Assembly: GCA_035048815.1 (NCBI GenBank)
Contig: JAUCBN010000043.1
Location: forward strand, 8,435,001-8,499,000
Reading direction: 5' to 3'
Source: Abelmoschus esculentus
Taxonomy: Eukaryota > Streptophyta > Magnoliopsida > Malvales > Malvaceae
DNA: 64,000 bases
Shown in pieces: positions 21,254 to 33,921 of this stretch. How positions within the stretch are numbered: position 1 is the stretch's first letter; the number at the start of each line of letters is the position of its first letter. Made by a program: the position numbers and the translations under genes. Below the pieces are notes generated by a model. It was not told the origin of the DNA. It worked only from the letters and a program-made list of their open reading frames with translations, and did not search any database.

Positions 21254-22180
21254 CACCCTAAACTCGAACTATTGCTTGTCCTCAAGCAATGCAAACCATC
21301 AATTTGCCGAACTTTACTCTTTCTTGGTCTTACATGTCCATCTATTCTCCCCACCATAGCTAAGCTTATTCTTTAGCCTTAACCATTCGGTTACTCAAGG
21401 ATTTACCTAGAAACAAACTATAGGAGTTGTGAGTGTGTGTGTTTTTGTGGACAAGTTGATTAAAGGCTTTCTTAGATAAACTCTAAGTTCAAGACAAATA
21501 GACACTGGTTAAGTGTTCTTTTCTTTTTCAAACCCCAAATCTTGAGCCAGTTTCGGGCACCTCAAAGACTTGTGTTTTTCTTTTCACTAAAATCCTTCTT
21601 TCTTTTTAATATTCCTTAAAGCATACTAGTGCCAATTTCAGGCACCTCTAGTATGAAGAAGAGACTTTCTAGAGCCGGTGGTAGGCACCTCTAGTTACTT
21701 TCCAAATATCTAAGTCTTTATCACCTAAGTTCAAAAGAATTCCTATAATCTAACAAGTCCCAAAAGTGTTTAAGGTTTAAAGTTCTACCTATAGTAAGCT
21801 TCTAAGTTGTCATCCTTAAGCATCCTAAGGTTAAGCCCTCTTAACAGAACCTAAACATGGTAAGGAGAAAGATTTCTATAGCCTTAAAGAATAAACTAAG
21901 GCAATACTGATGATGAGCAGTGCAAGAGTATAGGCAGTTAATTCAAGTAAGGCGGGGAGCATAAAAATTTATAAAAAAATCACTAGAATACTCCCTTTTT
22001 GGCAAGGCCGCGGCAATAGATTGCTGCCTTGGTAGTGAATCTGCACCCCTAAACTCAAACCAAGCATTGTCCTCAATGCTTTATATTTCGAAGGAATAAA
22101 CGGCAAAACAAAATATTAATTATGCGCAACAAGTAAAAACAGTAAAAGCAATTAATATTCATTTAATGGACAAAGAAAAT
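21254..22180 (-). other. RE-4 3' untranslated region and PPT
   Basis: Non-coding. Contains the PPT at 21254-21264, hairpin 21272-21289, three 26-nt stem-loops (21541-21566, 21626-21651, 21669-21694), hairpin 22064-22079 and the internal purine run 22043-22056 (coordinates on plus, elements on minus). The layout matches RE-2. Confidence 0.78.
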
Positions 22181-23718
22181 TTAAAGCGACTCCGAGGAGC
22201 TGCTTGTAACAATTTTCCTCCGTGGCCTTGATGCCAAATGCTTTGTCCTTGGGGAGGGCGATGGTTGCGGCTTTGCTTGACTTGACGGCTTGACTCGAGT
22301 GGGTGGGGTCCTTTGCATCGGGGCTTCTACTTATTCTCCTTCTTCAACATCCGCCATCTCTTTGGTTATCATCACGTCCGTTCCTCCTCCCATCGCAGTA
22401 GCTCCTTCGGTGTGGTGTGTGCTTGGGCCGGCGGCAGTTGAACTTTGGTGCACATATGCATCTATCTCGGCAGATAGACTGCCCATGATAATTGGCGATC
22501 TGGGTGGAGTGCTAAAGACGGTCGTCCGCTTAGATGGCCTTCAGTTGACAGATGAGGCCGCGGCAGAATCTACCGCCCTAGATGGGCCGGCAGCCTGGTA
22601 TTGGGGCTGAGGGTCTGGATGGAAGAATGGTCATGGTCCTTTCGGGGCTGGTGTAGTCTCGGTGTAGGGTACGGTGGTGACGAACATGTTGCTTGAGAAC
22701 TCCGGGAATTGTACGCCTTGGTCTTGGAAGGCGTGCAGCATCATCTAGGCTAGAGTGCCATTGAAGTTCCGTTGGTACTCCATGTATCGTTGTTGTTGAA
22801 GATCCATAGCGGCCATTCGCTGCAAGATTTCTTGGTATGGGTCTGCTGCGGTGGAGGTGTGGGCAGTACCAGGCATGTCTGCCGTGTACTGGGCCCTGGT
22901 AGCAGTATCAGCAGTGAACTGCTACGGCGTTACCTGGACAGGTTCGGCTTGAGTGATCTGCATAACTTTGTGGCAGAAATCCCTGGTCCATCCTCGTCTT
23001 GGGGGCGTGTATTCATCCGTTTCTTCAATGGGTACACCTGCCGAAACACATAAACCCGTAATCAAGCAAGGGAAAACAATGGTCCTCTATCTTTCTTACC
23101 GCACTCGTGAATTTCCCGTAGGATGATTTCTCCAACGTTGATGGTCCTCTTGTTGATGATGGATTGGATAAGCACCAATCTCTTGCGATCCGCCGTGCTA
23201 TTGTGTGATGTTGGGATGAGGCGTCTTTTGACGAAGGTGTTCCACATCTTGGCCTCTGGCTTCAAGCTTTGTCTTGTTATAGATCCTCGATGGGTACCGG
23301 TTTCCCATGGAGTGTTCCCGTAACAAAGGTCGTCTTTGATGAGTTCATAGTCCTCGGCAGTGATATCTTCCAAGAATTCGGCATGGATATCACTGTCTGG
23401 GGTGAGGCCGTAGAAGTTGTTGATCATCTCGGCATCGAGCTGGACCGGCCTGCCGCGGCAGTGAACGAACAGGGAGTCTTTGCTGGGCCCATGAGCGTAG
23501 AACTCCCGCACCATCGTGGCGTTCGCCTGGGCAGGTTGCAAACAGAAAATTTCCCAATTCTGGTACTTAATTCTGTCGTAGAGGTAGTGTTCAATGCCGT
23601 AGTTTTCTTCGTCTGCATGTTGGAAACCTTGCTCTTCCCAAAGTTGCCTAGCGATGAAAGATCGATTGAATCGATCCTCAACGTTGGCTGGGGCGAATCT
23701 TTTGTATGAAGCCATCAA
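22181..23718 (-). pseudogene. RE-4 ORF2: 'putative plant transposon protein' family
   Basis: Begins MMASYKRFAPANVEDRFN at 23718 and stays open for 218 codons to 23062, including the VREFYAH, FVHCRGRPVQLDAE and INVGEIILREI blocks. A one-base deletion near 23078 shifts frame; the rest is recognisable against RE-2 down to the shared stop at 22181-22183, with further stops in the Pro/Gln-rich part. The N-terminal domain is better preserved than in RE-2. Function unknown. Confidence 0.78.
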
Positions 23719-24190
23719 GATGGAAAGATGTATAAGTTCTTGGAGGTTTTTTCTTGAAGAGAATCTGGAGATTGTAGAAGGCAGAGAGTAATTGAGAGAG
23801 AGATTGTTATGAATACTAAAGAAAGCAAGAAAAATAAGAGTGAATAGTTCAAGAGGAAGGTGTTTCTTATATAGGCCTCGGCCTTGTGACCGTTGAGACC
23901 ACTAGCCGTTGTAACTGTTTCCTTTTCTGCCGTTTCCTTTTTCTGCCGCGTCAGGAATCTCGGCAGACTAGCCGTTACACTGTTCTACCCGTTGGGACTG
24001 CTGCGGCCCTGACACTATTTTATTGCCTCGGCAGAGTTCCCGTTGTGAACTATTTTTCCCTTATCTTTGCTTTTTATTCCAAAATAAAAATCAAACACAC
24101 AAAAGAAAAATACTGAAAACGAAAGGAATTAGAAATATAAAAAAAATAAATTGCTAATCCTAATATACTATTTGAAGAAAAGGGGAGAGG
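23719..24190 (-). other. RE-4 spacer between gag-protease and ORF2
   Basis: No gene. Contains CTGCCG-type motifs near 23930-24030, as in the RE-2 spacer. A short plus-strand ORF here is a shadow. Confidence 0.55.
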
Positions 24191-26733
24191 TTAGGTTACT
24201 GGTGGAGAGCATGCAAATGCATCTCCCAGAATTATTTTCTCCCTTAGGCCCAATTTATGAATCGGTTGTGGGCCAATCCTTTGTGTTGTCTGTCCATCCA
24301 TCTTGGGTTTGATTTTCTTGTCGAACATTCTGTCGAGCAGACTGCCCAGGCAGGATATCTTATTATCTACGGTGTGGATGGCCTTGCATTCCTCTAGATC
24401 ATCATACTTCCTTAAGTTGTGGAATGCGTTGAGTTTGACTTGTTGGTCATTGACCCGCATAGTCAACTCTCCTTTTTCCACGTCAATTATTGTGCGTCAA
24501 GTTGCTAAAAAGGGTCTCCCAAGGATGATCGGTGCATTGTCATCTGCTTCAAAATCAAGGACAAGGAAGTCGGCAGGAAAAATAAACTTGTCAACACCTA
24601 CCATTATGTCCTCGATTTTGCCTTCAGGTTGCACATAGGATCTATCCGCGAGTTAGAGCATCACTATTGTAGGCTTCGGCCTTCTAATTCCAAGCTTTTG
24701 GAAGACTGATTTAGGCATAAGGTTTATGCTTGCTCCAAGGTCGCATAGGGCCTTTCCTTCATAGCTCTTTCCAATCGCACAAGGTATAGTGAAGCAACCA
24801 GGATCTTTTAACTTTGGTGGCATGCGGTTATGCAGCATTGCCATGCATCCCTCGGTAGCAGCCACTGTCTCAAACTCACCTATTCGTTTTCTCTTTGACA
24901 CCATGTCCTTTAGGAACTTGGCGTAGTTGGGCATTTGTTCAATAGCTTCAACGAACGGTATGTTGATGTGGACTTGCTTCAAGATGTCGAGGAACTTCTT
25001 GAATTGCTGATCCTGTTTTGTTTTTTCAACCTTTGCGGGAAAGGTGGTGGTGGTCTCATTTCATCCAGGGTTTCTTTAGTTTGAAGTTTTATACCTGGCA
25101 CCACTGGAATTGTTGCTTCCTTGGCAGGCTGCTCAGGAGCTACAGAGTTTGCTGCCGGGGCAGTGTTGTCAGCTTCAATTTGCTCAGCCTCTTCTCTTGC
25201 TTGATCTGCTGATTGAGTTTGGCTCTCTGGGATCTTCTCCTTCAGCTGTAGACCACTCCTAGTAGTGATTGCCTTACACTGTTCATGGTTTATTACCTTA
25301 GCAACTTCAGTATTGCTAGGTAGGCCTCCTTGTGGTCTAGTGTTTATGCATTGAGCAAACTGCCCAACTTGAGTTTCTAGCATTTTTATGGCAGCTTCTT
25401 GATTTTGCAACCTCATCTCAGTCCTATTCATGAAGGCATCTGTCCTTTTGATGAAATTACTATTTTCCGCCATGTAGGACTCAGTTTTCATCATAAAGGC
25501 CTTTAGCGTGTTTTCCAATGAACTTACCGATTGCTGTTGCATCTGCTGCTGCAGCATTGGCTGTTGGACTTGCTGTTGCGGCATCGACTGCTGAAATCCC
25601 GATGGTTGGGTGATTGGGTTTAAGGCATTGTTTGGGTTACTCCATGATAAGTTTGGATGCCTCTTCCATGAGGGGTTGAATGTGTTGGACATCACATTGT
25701 TGCGGTTGTAGTTCCCAACATACATACCAGTTTCTTGATTCATGCAGTCAGCGGAACTGTGGTTTCCTCCACATAAGTCACAATATGAATCAATTACCTT
25801 GACCTCACGGGTATTGTGTTGTAATTGTAGGTTTTGCACCATCTTGGTAAGAGAGGCCAATTGTGCTGCCACTGAACTTGATGAATCTAATTCATTTACT
25901 GTGGCTTGGCGTCTTACTCCTCCTCGCCTAGATATAGGAAACTGAAAGTCATTCTTTGCGAGTTTGTTCAGTATTTCAATAGCTTCCTCAGGTGCTTTGT
26001 CCAGGAGTGTTCTGTTTGCTGAGGCATCTAACATCATCCTTGTCGGGGCATTCATGGCATTGTAAAACATTGTCACTTGTGTCCATAAGGGAAATCCATG
26101 CAGCAGACACTTGTGCAATAGCTCTCTGTAACGTTTCCATGCCTCGTACATTGGTTCGTCTTCAGCCTGTCGAAAAGAAGTAATTTCATTACGGATTCTA
26201 TCATATAGATTAGTAGGATTAAAGCGAGTAATGAAATCACGGCAAAGTTCACTCCAGGAACCAATAGATCCTGCTGGAATGCTATTTAACCAAGCTTTCG
26301 CCCTATCCCTCAGTGAATAGGGGAATAGCTTTAATCGCAAGACATCTTCATGGACTCCTTGGATTTTAAAAGAGTTGCAGATTTCCATGAAGGATTTGAG
26401 ATGCTGCCTTGCGTCTTCAGTTGTAGACCCACCAAATTGTCCAATTGTATTTAACATATTAAACATAACGGGTTTGAGTTCAAAATGGGCTGCTTCAATT
26501 TCCGGTGTGACGACTCCTGGGTTTAATCCGTTTAAGTCTTCTTCCAGGAAGTCCCTGACAGTGAGCTGTTGCGGCCCAGGTGGCGGCGAAAGTCCTGCAT
26601 TGCCGGAAGGTAAATTTTGTCCTGCCGGGTGATCTGCCATGGCTCCTTGGATCTGTCTCCTCAACCTTTGCCTTGTTCATTCGATTTCTAGAACTAATTC
26701 GTACAAGGGGTTGGTTGGATTGGCCCTGGTCAT
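24191..26733 (-). pseudogene. RE-4 gag-protease polyprotein
   Basis: The ATG is at 26731-26733, followed by TGA at 26677-26679 (Arg in RE-2). After that, 561 codons stay open to 24979: gag core, CDLCGGNHSSADC knuckle near 25755, Gln-rich linker and AITTRSG block. A one-base deletion after the RLKKQ codons shifts frame, and the reading resumes at 24982 with the protease CDLGASINLMP and then TAA near 24655 (Gln in RE-2). The remainder runs through ILGRPFL-type sequence to the shared stop at 24191. This is the best preserved gag in the window. It ends where RE-2's does, and RT does not follow. Confidence 0.9.
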
Positions 26734-26808
26734 ACACCAAGAAAAACAAAAGTAAAATAAAAATAAAAATAAACAAGAAAATAAAGAAAACAAAATTTAG
26801 TTGCCAGT

Positions 26809-26826
26809 CCCCGGCAACGGCGCCAA
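26809..26826 (-). other. RE-4 primer-binding site (tRNA-Asp type)
   Basis: On the minus strand it reads TGGCGCCGTTGCCGGGGA, the canonical Athila-type PBS, a few bases after the 5' LTR. Confidence 0.88.
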
Positions 26827-26831
26827 AAACT

Positions 26832-28040
26832 TGTAGCGTGTCAAAAGTGCGCGTTCAGTGCAAGTGGACACATCGCAAGTAATAAGTGACTAAAATAACT
26901 AAAATAAAAGTAAAGGGTTGAAATAGTAGAGAGAGATGGGCTAGGATCCAGTTGCGTCGTATTGTGGAATTGATTGACTTGTCTCTGTCCAATGCAAGCG
27001 TATATCACTGCCTCGGCAGCACTGCAGTTTTACTGCCTGGGTAGCGATAACACTGTCTGTCGCGGCAATCCCTTGCTCGTGGGCAGACTTTATCAAAGTT
27101 CGGCAAAGTGTCATTGGATGACTCCTCTTATCCCTAAGTCAGAGTGTTGTTGATGACTACTCCTTGATGATACCTCCCGGCGTGAACCAATTATACTCAC
27201 CAACCAATCTCACACTTCTTTTAGCCGCTGAAACTCTTAACCTATCCCTAGGCCGAGTTAGTGTTTCGCGATTGAAACACCATACTTACCCCTTTCGTGA
27301 ATCTAACTCTCCCGAGCTTAGATAAATGGATGATCACAATATCCTCTCCCGAGCTCAATTGTGAAACAAGGAATAACAAAGGATAATCAAACCTTGATAA
27401 TCTTTATTGCATTGAATGAAAGACAAAGTACAATCTCCTCTCACAAATACTCTACAACCTTCACCTAATCCCTAAGAAGGTTTAGAACATGATGGAGAGG
27501 AAAGAAACAAGAGTAAAAGTCGGCTCTCTCCCTAGGTATTTCTGTTGTTCATTGGGTGGCTAGGTCCTTATATAGGCTAAACCTAGGGTAAACCTTTCCT
27601 AAGTAGAATACAACTTGGAGTAGGGAACAAGTCAAGTACATAATAATAATATATTTCCAAGTTTATATTCGGCTAAGGGGCTTTCCCGCGTGGTCTTCCT
27701 TTGGGCTTTTCCTTGTGCTAACCAGCTCCGATTCATGGGCTTCAAGTCCAGACACGTTCCTTGGATTTTTGTCTTTCCATCACTTATACTTTTGCTTCCT
27801 GTCTTGCTACTGCTGCCTCGGTATCAGGTCCTACCTCGGCCTTTTCTCTGCCGCGGCATTGGTTCTTCTGCACAGATATGAAAATGCAGTAAAACGTGCC
27901 TTTTTCTGTAAATATTATCTATATGAGTATAACTTCTAAATATATCACATTGAGTGCATGCATTGGTCCGAGTGGGTGTATATTTGGTACTTAATGCCCA
28001 TAAAAGGAGTAAAACATGATAGTGTGTTGAGCACTTATCA
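26832..28040 (-). repeat. RE-4 5' LTR with 116-bp deletion
   Basis: 1209 bp against 1325 bp for the partner. The missing part equals 19987-20102 of the 3' LTR; the junction is at about 26887. Otherwise closely similar. Confidence 0.92.
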
Positions 28041-29845
28041 AGCTCTTTCGGAGCCATCCTATACGATGCCATAGATACTAGAGTAGTCCTCGGATACAAC
28101 TCAATATCGAACTCAAGCTCTTCTCGCTTAGGGGTATTCCTGGTAATTCATCTAGAAACACATCTTGAAATTCTCTAACCACACAGATTTTATCCATCCC
28201 AGAGTCAGACTGCAACGGGTCAAGAATATAAGCAAGATAAGCCACAGACCATTTTCTGATAATCTTTCCAACTTTCAGAGCAGAAACAATATTAGACAGA
28301 TATCCTTTATGTTCACCAACAAGGGTTACCACAAGGTCGTTAGAAGTCCTCAGAGATGCCCATTTACGCTCACAATCCAGATTAACACGGTGTGCTGATA
28401 GCCAATCCATACCGAGAATTAGATCAAACACCCCAAATGGTAACTCCATAAGATTAGCCGGGATTCTCTAAACTGATTAGGTCTACCTCTAGTACAATAT
28501 TAGACAGATATCCCTTTTACGCTCATCCCGATTCTCATGCCTCCTAGTACAATATACCAACCCAGCTGAGATGCCCTTGATCTAGGGGATTCTCTAAAGT
28601 GATTAGGTCTACCTCTACAACTGATAACCGAAGCAGAAGATCTACCCTGAACTCTTCCACCAACAGTTGTTTGAACTGAAACCTGAGACTGACCCAAAGC
28701 ATAAACTAACTGTGGTGAAACCGGGCAATCCTTGAGATGATGCTCATAAAACTTGCAGTGGAAACAAGCTCAACTCCTCATCCTACACTTTCCTGAATGC
28801 CACTTTTTGCAGAACGAACATTATGGTAAAGCACGAGTACTAATAGATCCAGCTCCACTAGCAGTTAGAACAACGAACACTATTGGTCTAGCCCGTGAAG
28901 AACTATGATGCGTAAACTCATCTCTTCCCATCTTCTTGGACTGATTTCCCTGACTATGCTGTACTGAAATCGGAGATTGTCGTCTAACTCATTCTTGGTT
29001 TTGGTATTCCAGCTAAATCCTCAAATTCTCATTACGCTCGGTTGTTCTAGCTCGCCGGGTGATCATCTTGTACTCAGTGTCATGATGTGTAGAAATAGCG
29101 ATCTTAATAGGCACGCAGAGTCCTTTCAGAAATTACTCACACTTTTGCTTCTCAATCATAACAAGTCCCGGTGCATATTGTAGCAAACACAAAAACTCTA
29201 TCTCATAATCATTAACAAACATGTTATTTTGCATTAAGTTCATGAAGTCGTCACAGCACTTTGCCAGATACTCAGGCCCCACATATCGATACTCAAAAGC
29301 CTACCGTAAAAATTCCCAACTGATATGATCGACAGTAGTAACTCTCTCCTCAACCTCCCACCAATTAAGGGCTTCCCTTGTAGTAAAGATATCGCTACCC
29401 TCAATTTCTTATCTAAAGGATACTCTATCTCAATAAACAATCGTTGAAGCTTCTTTAGCCAATATTCTACCTCTATTGGATATGTACCAGTCTTACCGTC
29501 AAACATCGTCATGCCGGTAGCTAAAAAGTCTATAGGTATGGGTTTCCTAACACGCTTAGACTGTCAAAGATAACAAAGTAGCTCTCTCTGCATAGTGACG
29601 GAATACAAGCCAACAGACTCACTGTCTCCAAAAATATGCAATCCCTCACTCTAAACTGGTTGATTAACCTCGGCTTACTGAGCCTCACTCTAAACCTCAG
29701 GTTGTTCCTCCCCTCCTATATCTTGACCTAAACTCAATCCTGTGGTAGATCCATAGGAGATGGAACATCACTCGTAGAACCAGCAGAACGACCTCGACCT
29801 CTCCCGATCGTAAGACATGTACTCCTACAGGGTGGCATAGTAGAG
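28041..29845 (-). pseudogene. RE-3 gag, protease and RT start, heavily decayed
   Basis: Minus-strand continuation of RE-3 beyond RE-4. It starts (right) at ATG 29836-29838 with MPPCRSTCLTIGRGRGR, a gypsy gag N-terminus. A gag core remnant is near 29240-29512. A protease/spacer segment with FDLILGMDWLSAHRVNLDCE and the VVREFQDVF block lies at 28078-28449, then YRMAPKEL of the RT next to RE-4. Dense stops. A short duplication sits at 28458-28617. No leader, PBS or LTR is left to the right of the ATG; the sequence passes at once into RE-5. Confidence 0.82.
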
Positions 29846-29849
29846 TTCC

Positions 29850-30911
29850 AATATTGATGAAGTTCTACCCCTTTTAGTCGTTGAAACTCTCCCTTATCTT
29901 TAAGGTGAGTTAGGATTCTGCTCCCATAGTAACCTTATTGTTCAAGTTGGTATAGATTTGCCTATCCCTAGATCTAATCTACCCGAACCCTTTAGTAATG
30001 GCAATCTACCGAGAGCTCTTACAAACCAAGGCTTAAGTGACAAAGGTATTAGCTTTCATGAACAAAACATTAAATAAAACCAGAAACAATAAATCATTCA
30101 TTCAACAAAATAAAATCATCCATAACAAGCCTAAACCATACAATTTAGTTCATGTCTAGGTTTAGCAAACTATTCAACTTTCCGTCTTTGAAATACATTT
30201 TCAATAACAAAGAAAAGAGGTAAAGCAAAGTGAAGAGGAAGAAAGTCCCAAATGCTTCTGCTGTGAAGATTTCTAGCTTGCCGCTTCTCCTGAAGTCTTG
30301 CAAATCCCTTGCTAGAATCTCTCCAACAATGGTGGTTCGGATGAGGTAGAATATGAAGGAAAGTGAACGCCTTTCTTCTTTCTTCTCACCTCTTTTGCTC
30401 TCTTTAAAGTTCACTCCTTTTTTTGCCCCGATTTTCTTCTGTTTCACCACCCTTGTTGAAGGAGGCTTTGCATTGTATTTATAGGAGGCTTCTAGGTTTT
30501 TGTGCCCTAAAGGTGCAAGGAATATTCTCTAACAATTTTTTAGAGAATTACAACGACGTGCAGGAGAATTGCAGCTGGCTTGAAATGCACGTGCAAGGTC
30601 AGTGGGTTGTAGGTTTGTCTTTTCTACAATTTTGTTTGGTGCGCCCAAAATACTATAGTATTTTGAAGTCCGATCCAACACAAAATATGTTATAACATCT
30701 CTTTCGTTCTTAAACTCTTTCCCTATCAATCTGCACACCACCACCAAAGAAAAACCCTTCAAAGCAACATCTTTTAAAATAAAAGAGAAAATAAAACAAA
30801 AACCTAATCTAATGCAAATGAAATGGAACTAAATGCAATGCAAATAAGCTTGAAATCAAACAAAACCTTAAGTAAAAGGGTATAAAATTTACGCTTTTTA
30901 GAGCGTTAACA
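29850..30911 (-). repeat. RE-5 3' LTR, truncated
   Basis: On the minus strand it begins TGTTAACGCTCTAAAAAGCG immediately after the PPT. TATAAATA lies at 30476-30483. Near 29870-29940, CTTTTAGTCGTTGAAACTCT and the following bases match the middle of the RE-2 LTR, showing distant kinship. The end of the LTR is missing. Confidence 0.7.
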
Positions 30912-31924
30912 CCCCCCAAACATATTGCTTGTCCTCAAGCAATGACATATAGGCAAAACTTTTAAATCTTGACAGCAGTTTTAGGCAGAACATCAATCCT
31001 TAGAATATAAATGTTGTAGCAATCTACATGATATTGAGAAGTTTAAGAACATAAACTTAGACAAGATACCTTGCATGTGTATGCGGGATTGTATCTATCC
31101 TACGCTTGACAGTGTTAGAAAGATTCTAATTTCCCTTTTCACTACACCCTAGTTCATAAAACTACTCTCATGCTTAGTTTTTTTCTTTTCTTTCAAACTG
31201 TTTTGAAGGGTGTCAGCTCATCACAACTACCATCCTCAACTCTAGGTGAGTATGGAGCAAACATCTCACCCTTAAGCTAGTACGTAGAGTCATCCCATGA
31301 CAACTTTCATTCGCTCATATATTGTAGCATTATTTATTTATGCTTAGAGACTAAGCTAACCCTTGCATCGAGGAGTGTCCTTCTAAAGTTTTATGCTAAA
31401 GCATTTATTCATATCTATTCTTTTTATAAATATATATACCATAGAAAAACGAAGTTTCTTCCTTTTCAAACTAACTCAGGCATAGATCATAAGTTCTCTA
31501 GAAAATTCCTAACACTTAAGCACAGAAAACATATAATCGTGTCAATTAAATTCCAAAGCATCAAATCGTATTTTAGTTCAATTCTTTCTCAATATTCTAC
31601 ATTATTAAGAACAAAGCATTATAGATTCACATCATCGGAAATCACTTATTCTAACCTAAAGGCTATCTTAAATTGAATCTAATGCTATAGAAATTTTAAA
31701 CATATGCAAATATGAGAATGCTCTAGCAAAAACTTTGCTACCCCCAAACTTGAGGTTAGCATTGTCCTCAATGCGACTAAAATGAAACTATATGAAAAAT
31801 GTAGAATATAAATAAAAATAAAAGATGCTTACTTCTTTGATGATCTACTTTTTCTCGTGGCCTTGCGCTTGACTCTTTTCTCAGGCCTTGCTGGTGGTGA
31901 TGGGTCTGTATGTGTGAGTTTAGA
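30912..31924 (-). other. RE-5 3' untranslated region
   Basis: Bounded by two hairpin-plus-purine modules: CCCCCCAAAC (30912-30921) with hairpin 30925-30942, and CCCCCAAACTTG (about 31740-31752) with hairpin 31759-31774, as in RE-2 and RE-4. No gene seen in between. Confidence 0.65.
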
Positions 31925-33414
31925 TTCTGGTTAGTCTTGCTCTGCATCCTCTTGCGATACTACAACATTTAACACTCTTTCCTCCTCTAAAATGAGAGAA
32001 ACATTCCTTCCAGCACTTCTTTTTACTCTTCGGCAAGGGATGGGGGCTTCAAATGTTTGTACATGCGGTGCCTCAACTTCTGGTGAGTTGAAGTCTTGAT
32101 CACCACTACTCACTGGGATTGTTCAGGCCCCATAGGATATGGTATCAGTAGCTAGTCCCTTACCTTTAGATTGGGATGGTGGGGGTGATGGAACAGTTGG
32201 GACATTTTGCGATGCTATAGTAGATTCTGCGAGAGTAGAGGATGGTGCAGTTGGAGGTGTATTACTTTGTTGTTGCTGTGGTGGAACATGGTTGTTCTCA
32301 GGTTGTCTTGAAGGATGTTGATGCTTTTGGTGAATTGGTTCATGCTCGTCTTGTTGAAACAGATATTCTGGGAAGTAAGGGAATGGAACAATGTCATTTT
32401 GTCTCAACTCCATGAAGTTAGCTTGAATTATCAGATCTTTCGCTTGTACGTATTTGAGAAAAGTCATGAACTTTCCCTGGAGATTTGAGACTTGAACTTG
32501 CGTCCTCTCCATAGCATCCATTAAAGCAACCACATCTGCTGCAACATTTTTCCTTTGGGCAGTTGGTTGACTGGCTGCTGGAGCGTCCTCCTCCATCCCC
32601 ATTATTTCTAGGATCTTTTTTTGGGAAATTCCTTACCTTCCTTTTACTTTGTAATCCTCATTATCTTTAAAAACTCCTTTCTTCCGACATAATGTAGTGA
32701 TTAAGTACGGAAAAACCATTGTGTTCTGCTTCCTTTTAAATGAAACAAAAGCTTCTTCAAAAATATTTTTCCCAACATTAAGTTGCCTTTTGTTGAGGAT
32801 TGAATGAAGAAGTTGTAACCTTGCAAGGTTTTCTTTGTCCGTATGGGATGTTGACATCATATTTTGTTTGAGGACGTGCATCCAGAGCTTCCCATCTGGC
32901 TTCAAGCGGGTATGCTCCACTATTGTTTTCGCCTTATCCCATTCAGTATTGTAGAAACAAAGGTCTTCCAAGAGAAAATTTGGGCTCTGTCCCAGCATTG
33001 ATGCAACGAATATTGAGTGTTTGTCTTCATTGTCAATACCATAGAACTCATTTATGTCTTTGGCAGTGAAGGGTATAGCTTCACCTCCCACATACACAGT
33101 TTGTTGGCCAGGTCGTGTAAAGTGGGCATAGAACTCCTTCACAATCGTGACGTTGATGGCCTTTTGGTTGTTTTTTGTGGCAAAGTGGCAAGCAAAAAGC
33201 TCCCATTTGGGTTCTTTGACAATACAAGAGATTGGTTCAGGTAGGTACTTTATGGTGGCTTCATCGAAGGTAAAGCCTTTTTCTTGGTGTATTTGTCGTC
33301 CTTTGATTTTTAGAACCTTTCTTTTGTTTCATCATTTTTGAATTTCCGGATTTCTATGGGTCTCGTCTGTGCAGCGGCTCTGGATGACTTAGTAGTGTTC
33401 TTACAACATGCCAT
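31925..33414 (-). pseudogene. RE-5 ORF2-family gene
   Basis: The likely start is ATG 33412-33414, which opens a short basic peptide; the frame then breaks and re-enters upstream of KEFYAHF (33142). Blocks shared with RE-2 ORF2 include a VKEFYAH motif, AKDINEFYGI, LWMHVLKQNMMSTSHT and LNKRQLNVGKNIFEEA. The second half (32123-32602) is rich in Gln, Pro and Ser. The protein is divergent from the RE-2/RE-4 pair but is the same family in the same position. Function unknown. Confidence 0.7.
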
Positions 33415-33904
33415 TCATTTTTAGAGGAAGTTCTTGGCAAGGTTTGATGAAGAAGTTTAAATTTGGAGAAGTAAAACGGGATGTGCAGTGGAGAAGTTTT
33501 GTAGTTTAGTAGGGGGTAATTATGCGGCTAGGGCATGGGAAAGGGTAAAAGGTTTAAGGGTGTTTAATGTAACGGTGAGTGAGAAAGAGAAAATGTTTTT
33601 TATTATTAAATAAAGGGTTAAAAGTAATAAGAGGGGGTTGAATTGTAACCAAACTCTTCTCCTTTCATTCGGATGCTTCACCTAAGGCTTTTCCTATCCT
33701 CTTTTCCCTTGGCCCATTTGAATAATTCCAAAATTTTTCCCTCCAAAGTTACAGCCTTGCTATAGCATTTGAATAATTCCAAGTTTTCCCTTGTACCTTG
33801 TAAAACGACAGGTGGGAAGAAACAAAAGAGATATTAAAAATAATATGAAAATAAAGATATCTACTTTTTTAAAAAATAAAACTAAAATGCTAAAGCAATT
33901 AAAA
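33415..33904 (-). other. RE-5 intergenic stretch between integrase and ORF2
   Basis: AT-rich, with no recognisable coding sequence or repeat. Confidence 0.5.
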
Positions 33905-33921
33905 GATAGGGATAAGAATGC

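Larger units (their letters stand above)
19929..28040 (-). mobile_element. RE-4: second copy of the pol-less Athila-like element
   Basis: Minus-strand sister of RE-2 with LTRs 19929-21253 (3') and 26832-28040 (5'). AGCTC flanks both sides (19924-19928 and 28041-28045), a perfect 5-bp TSD inside the RT of RE-3. Internal order on its own strand: PBS, gag-protease, ORF2, 3' UTR, PPT. There is no RT, RNase H or integrase. The 5' LTR has a 116-bp internal deletion. Confidence 0.93.

Noticed and set aside
32139..32397. Plus-strand ORFs opposite RE-5 ORF2
   Set aside because: Antisense shadows of a Gln/Pro-rich coding segment.
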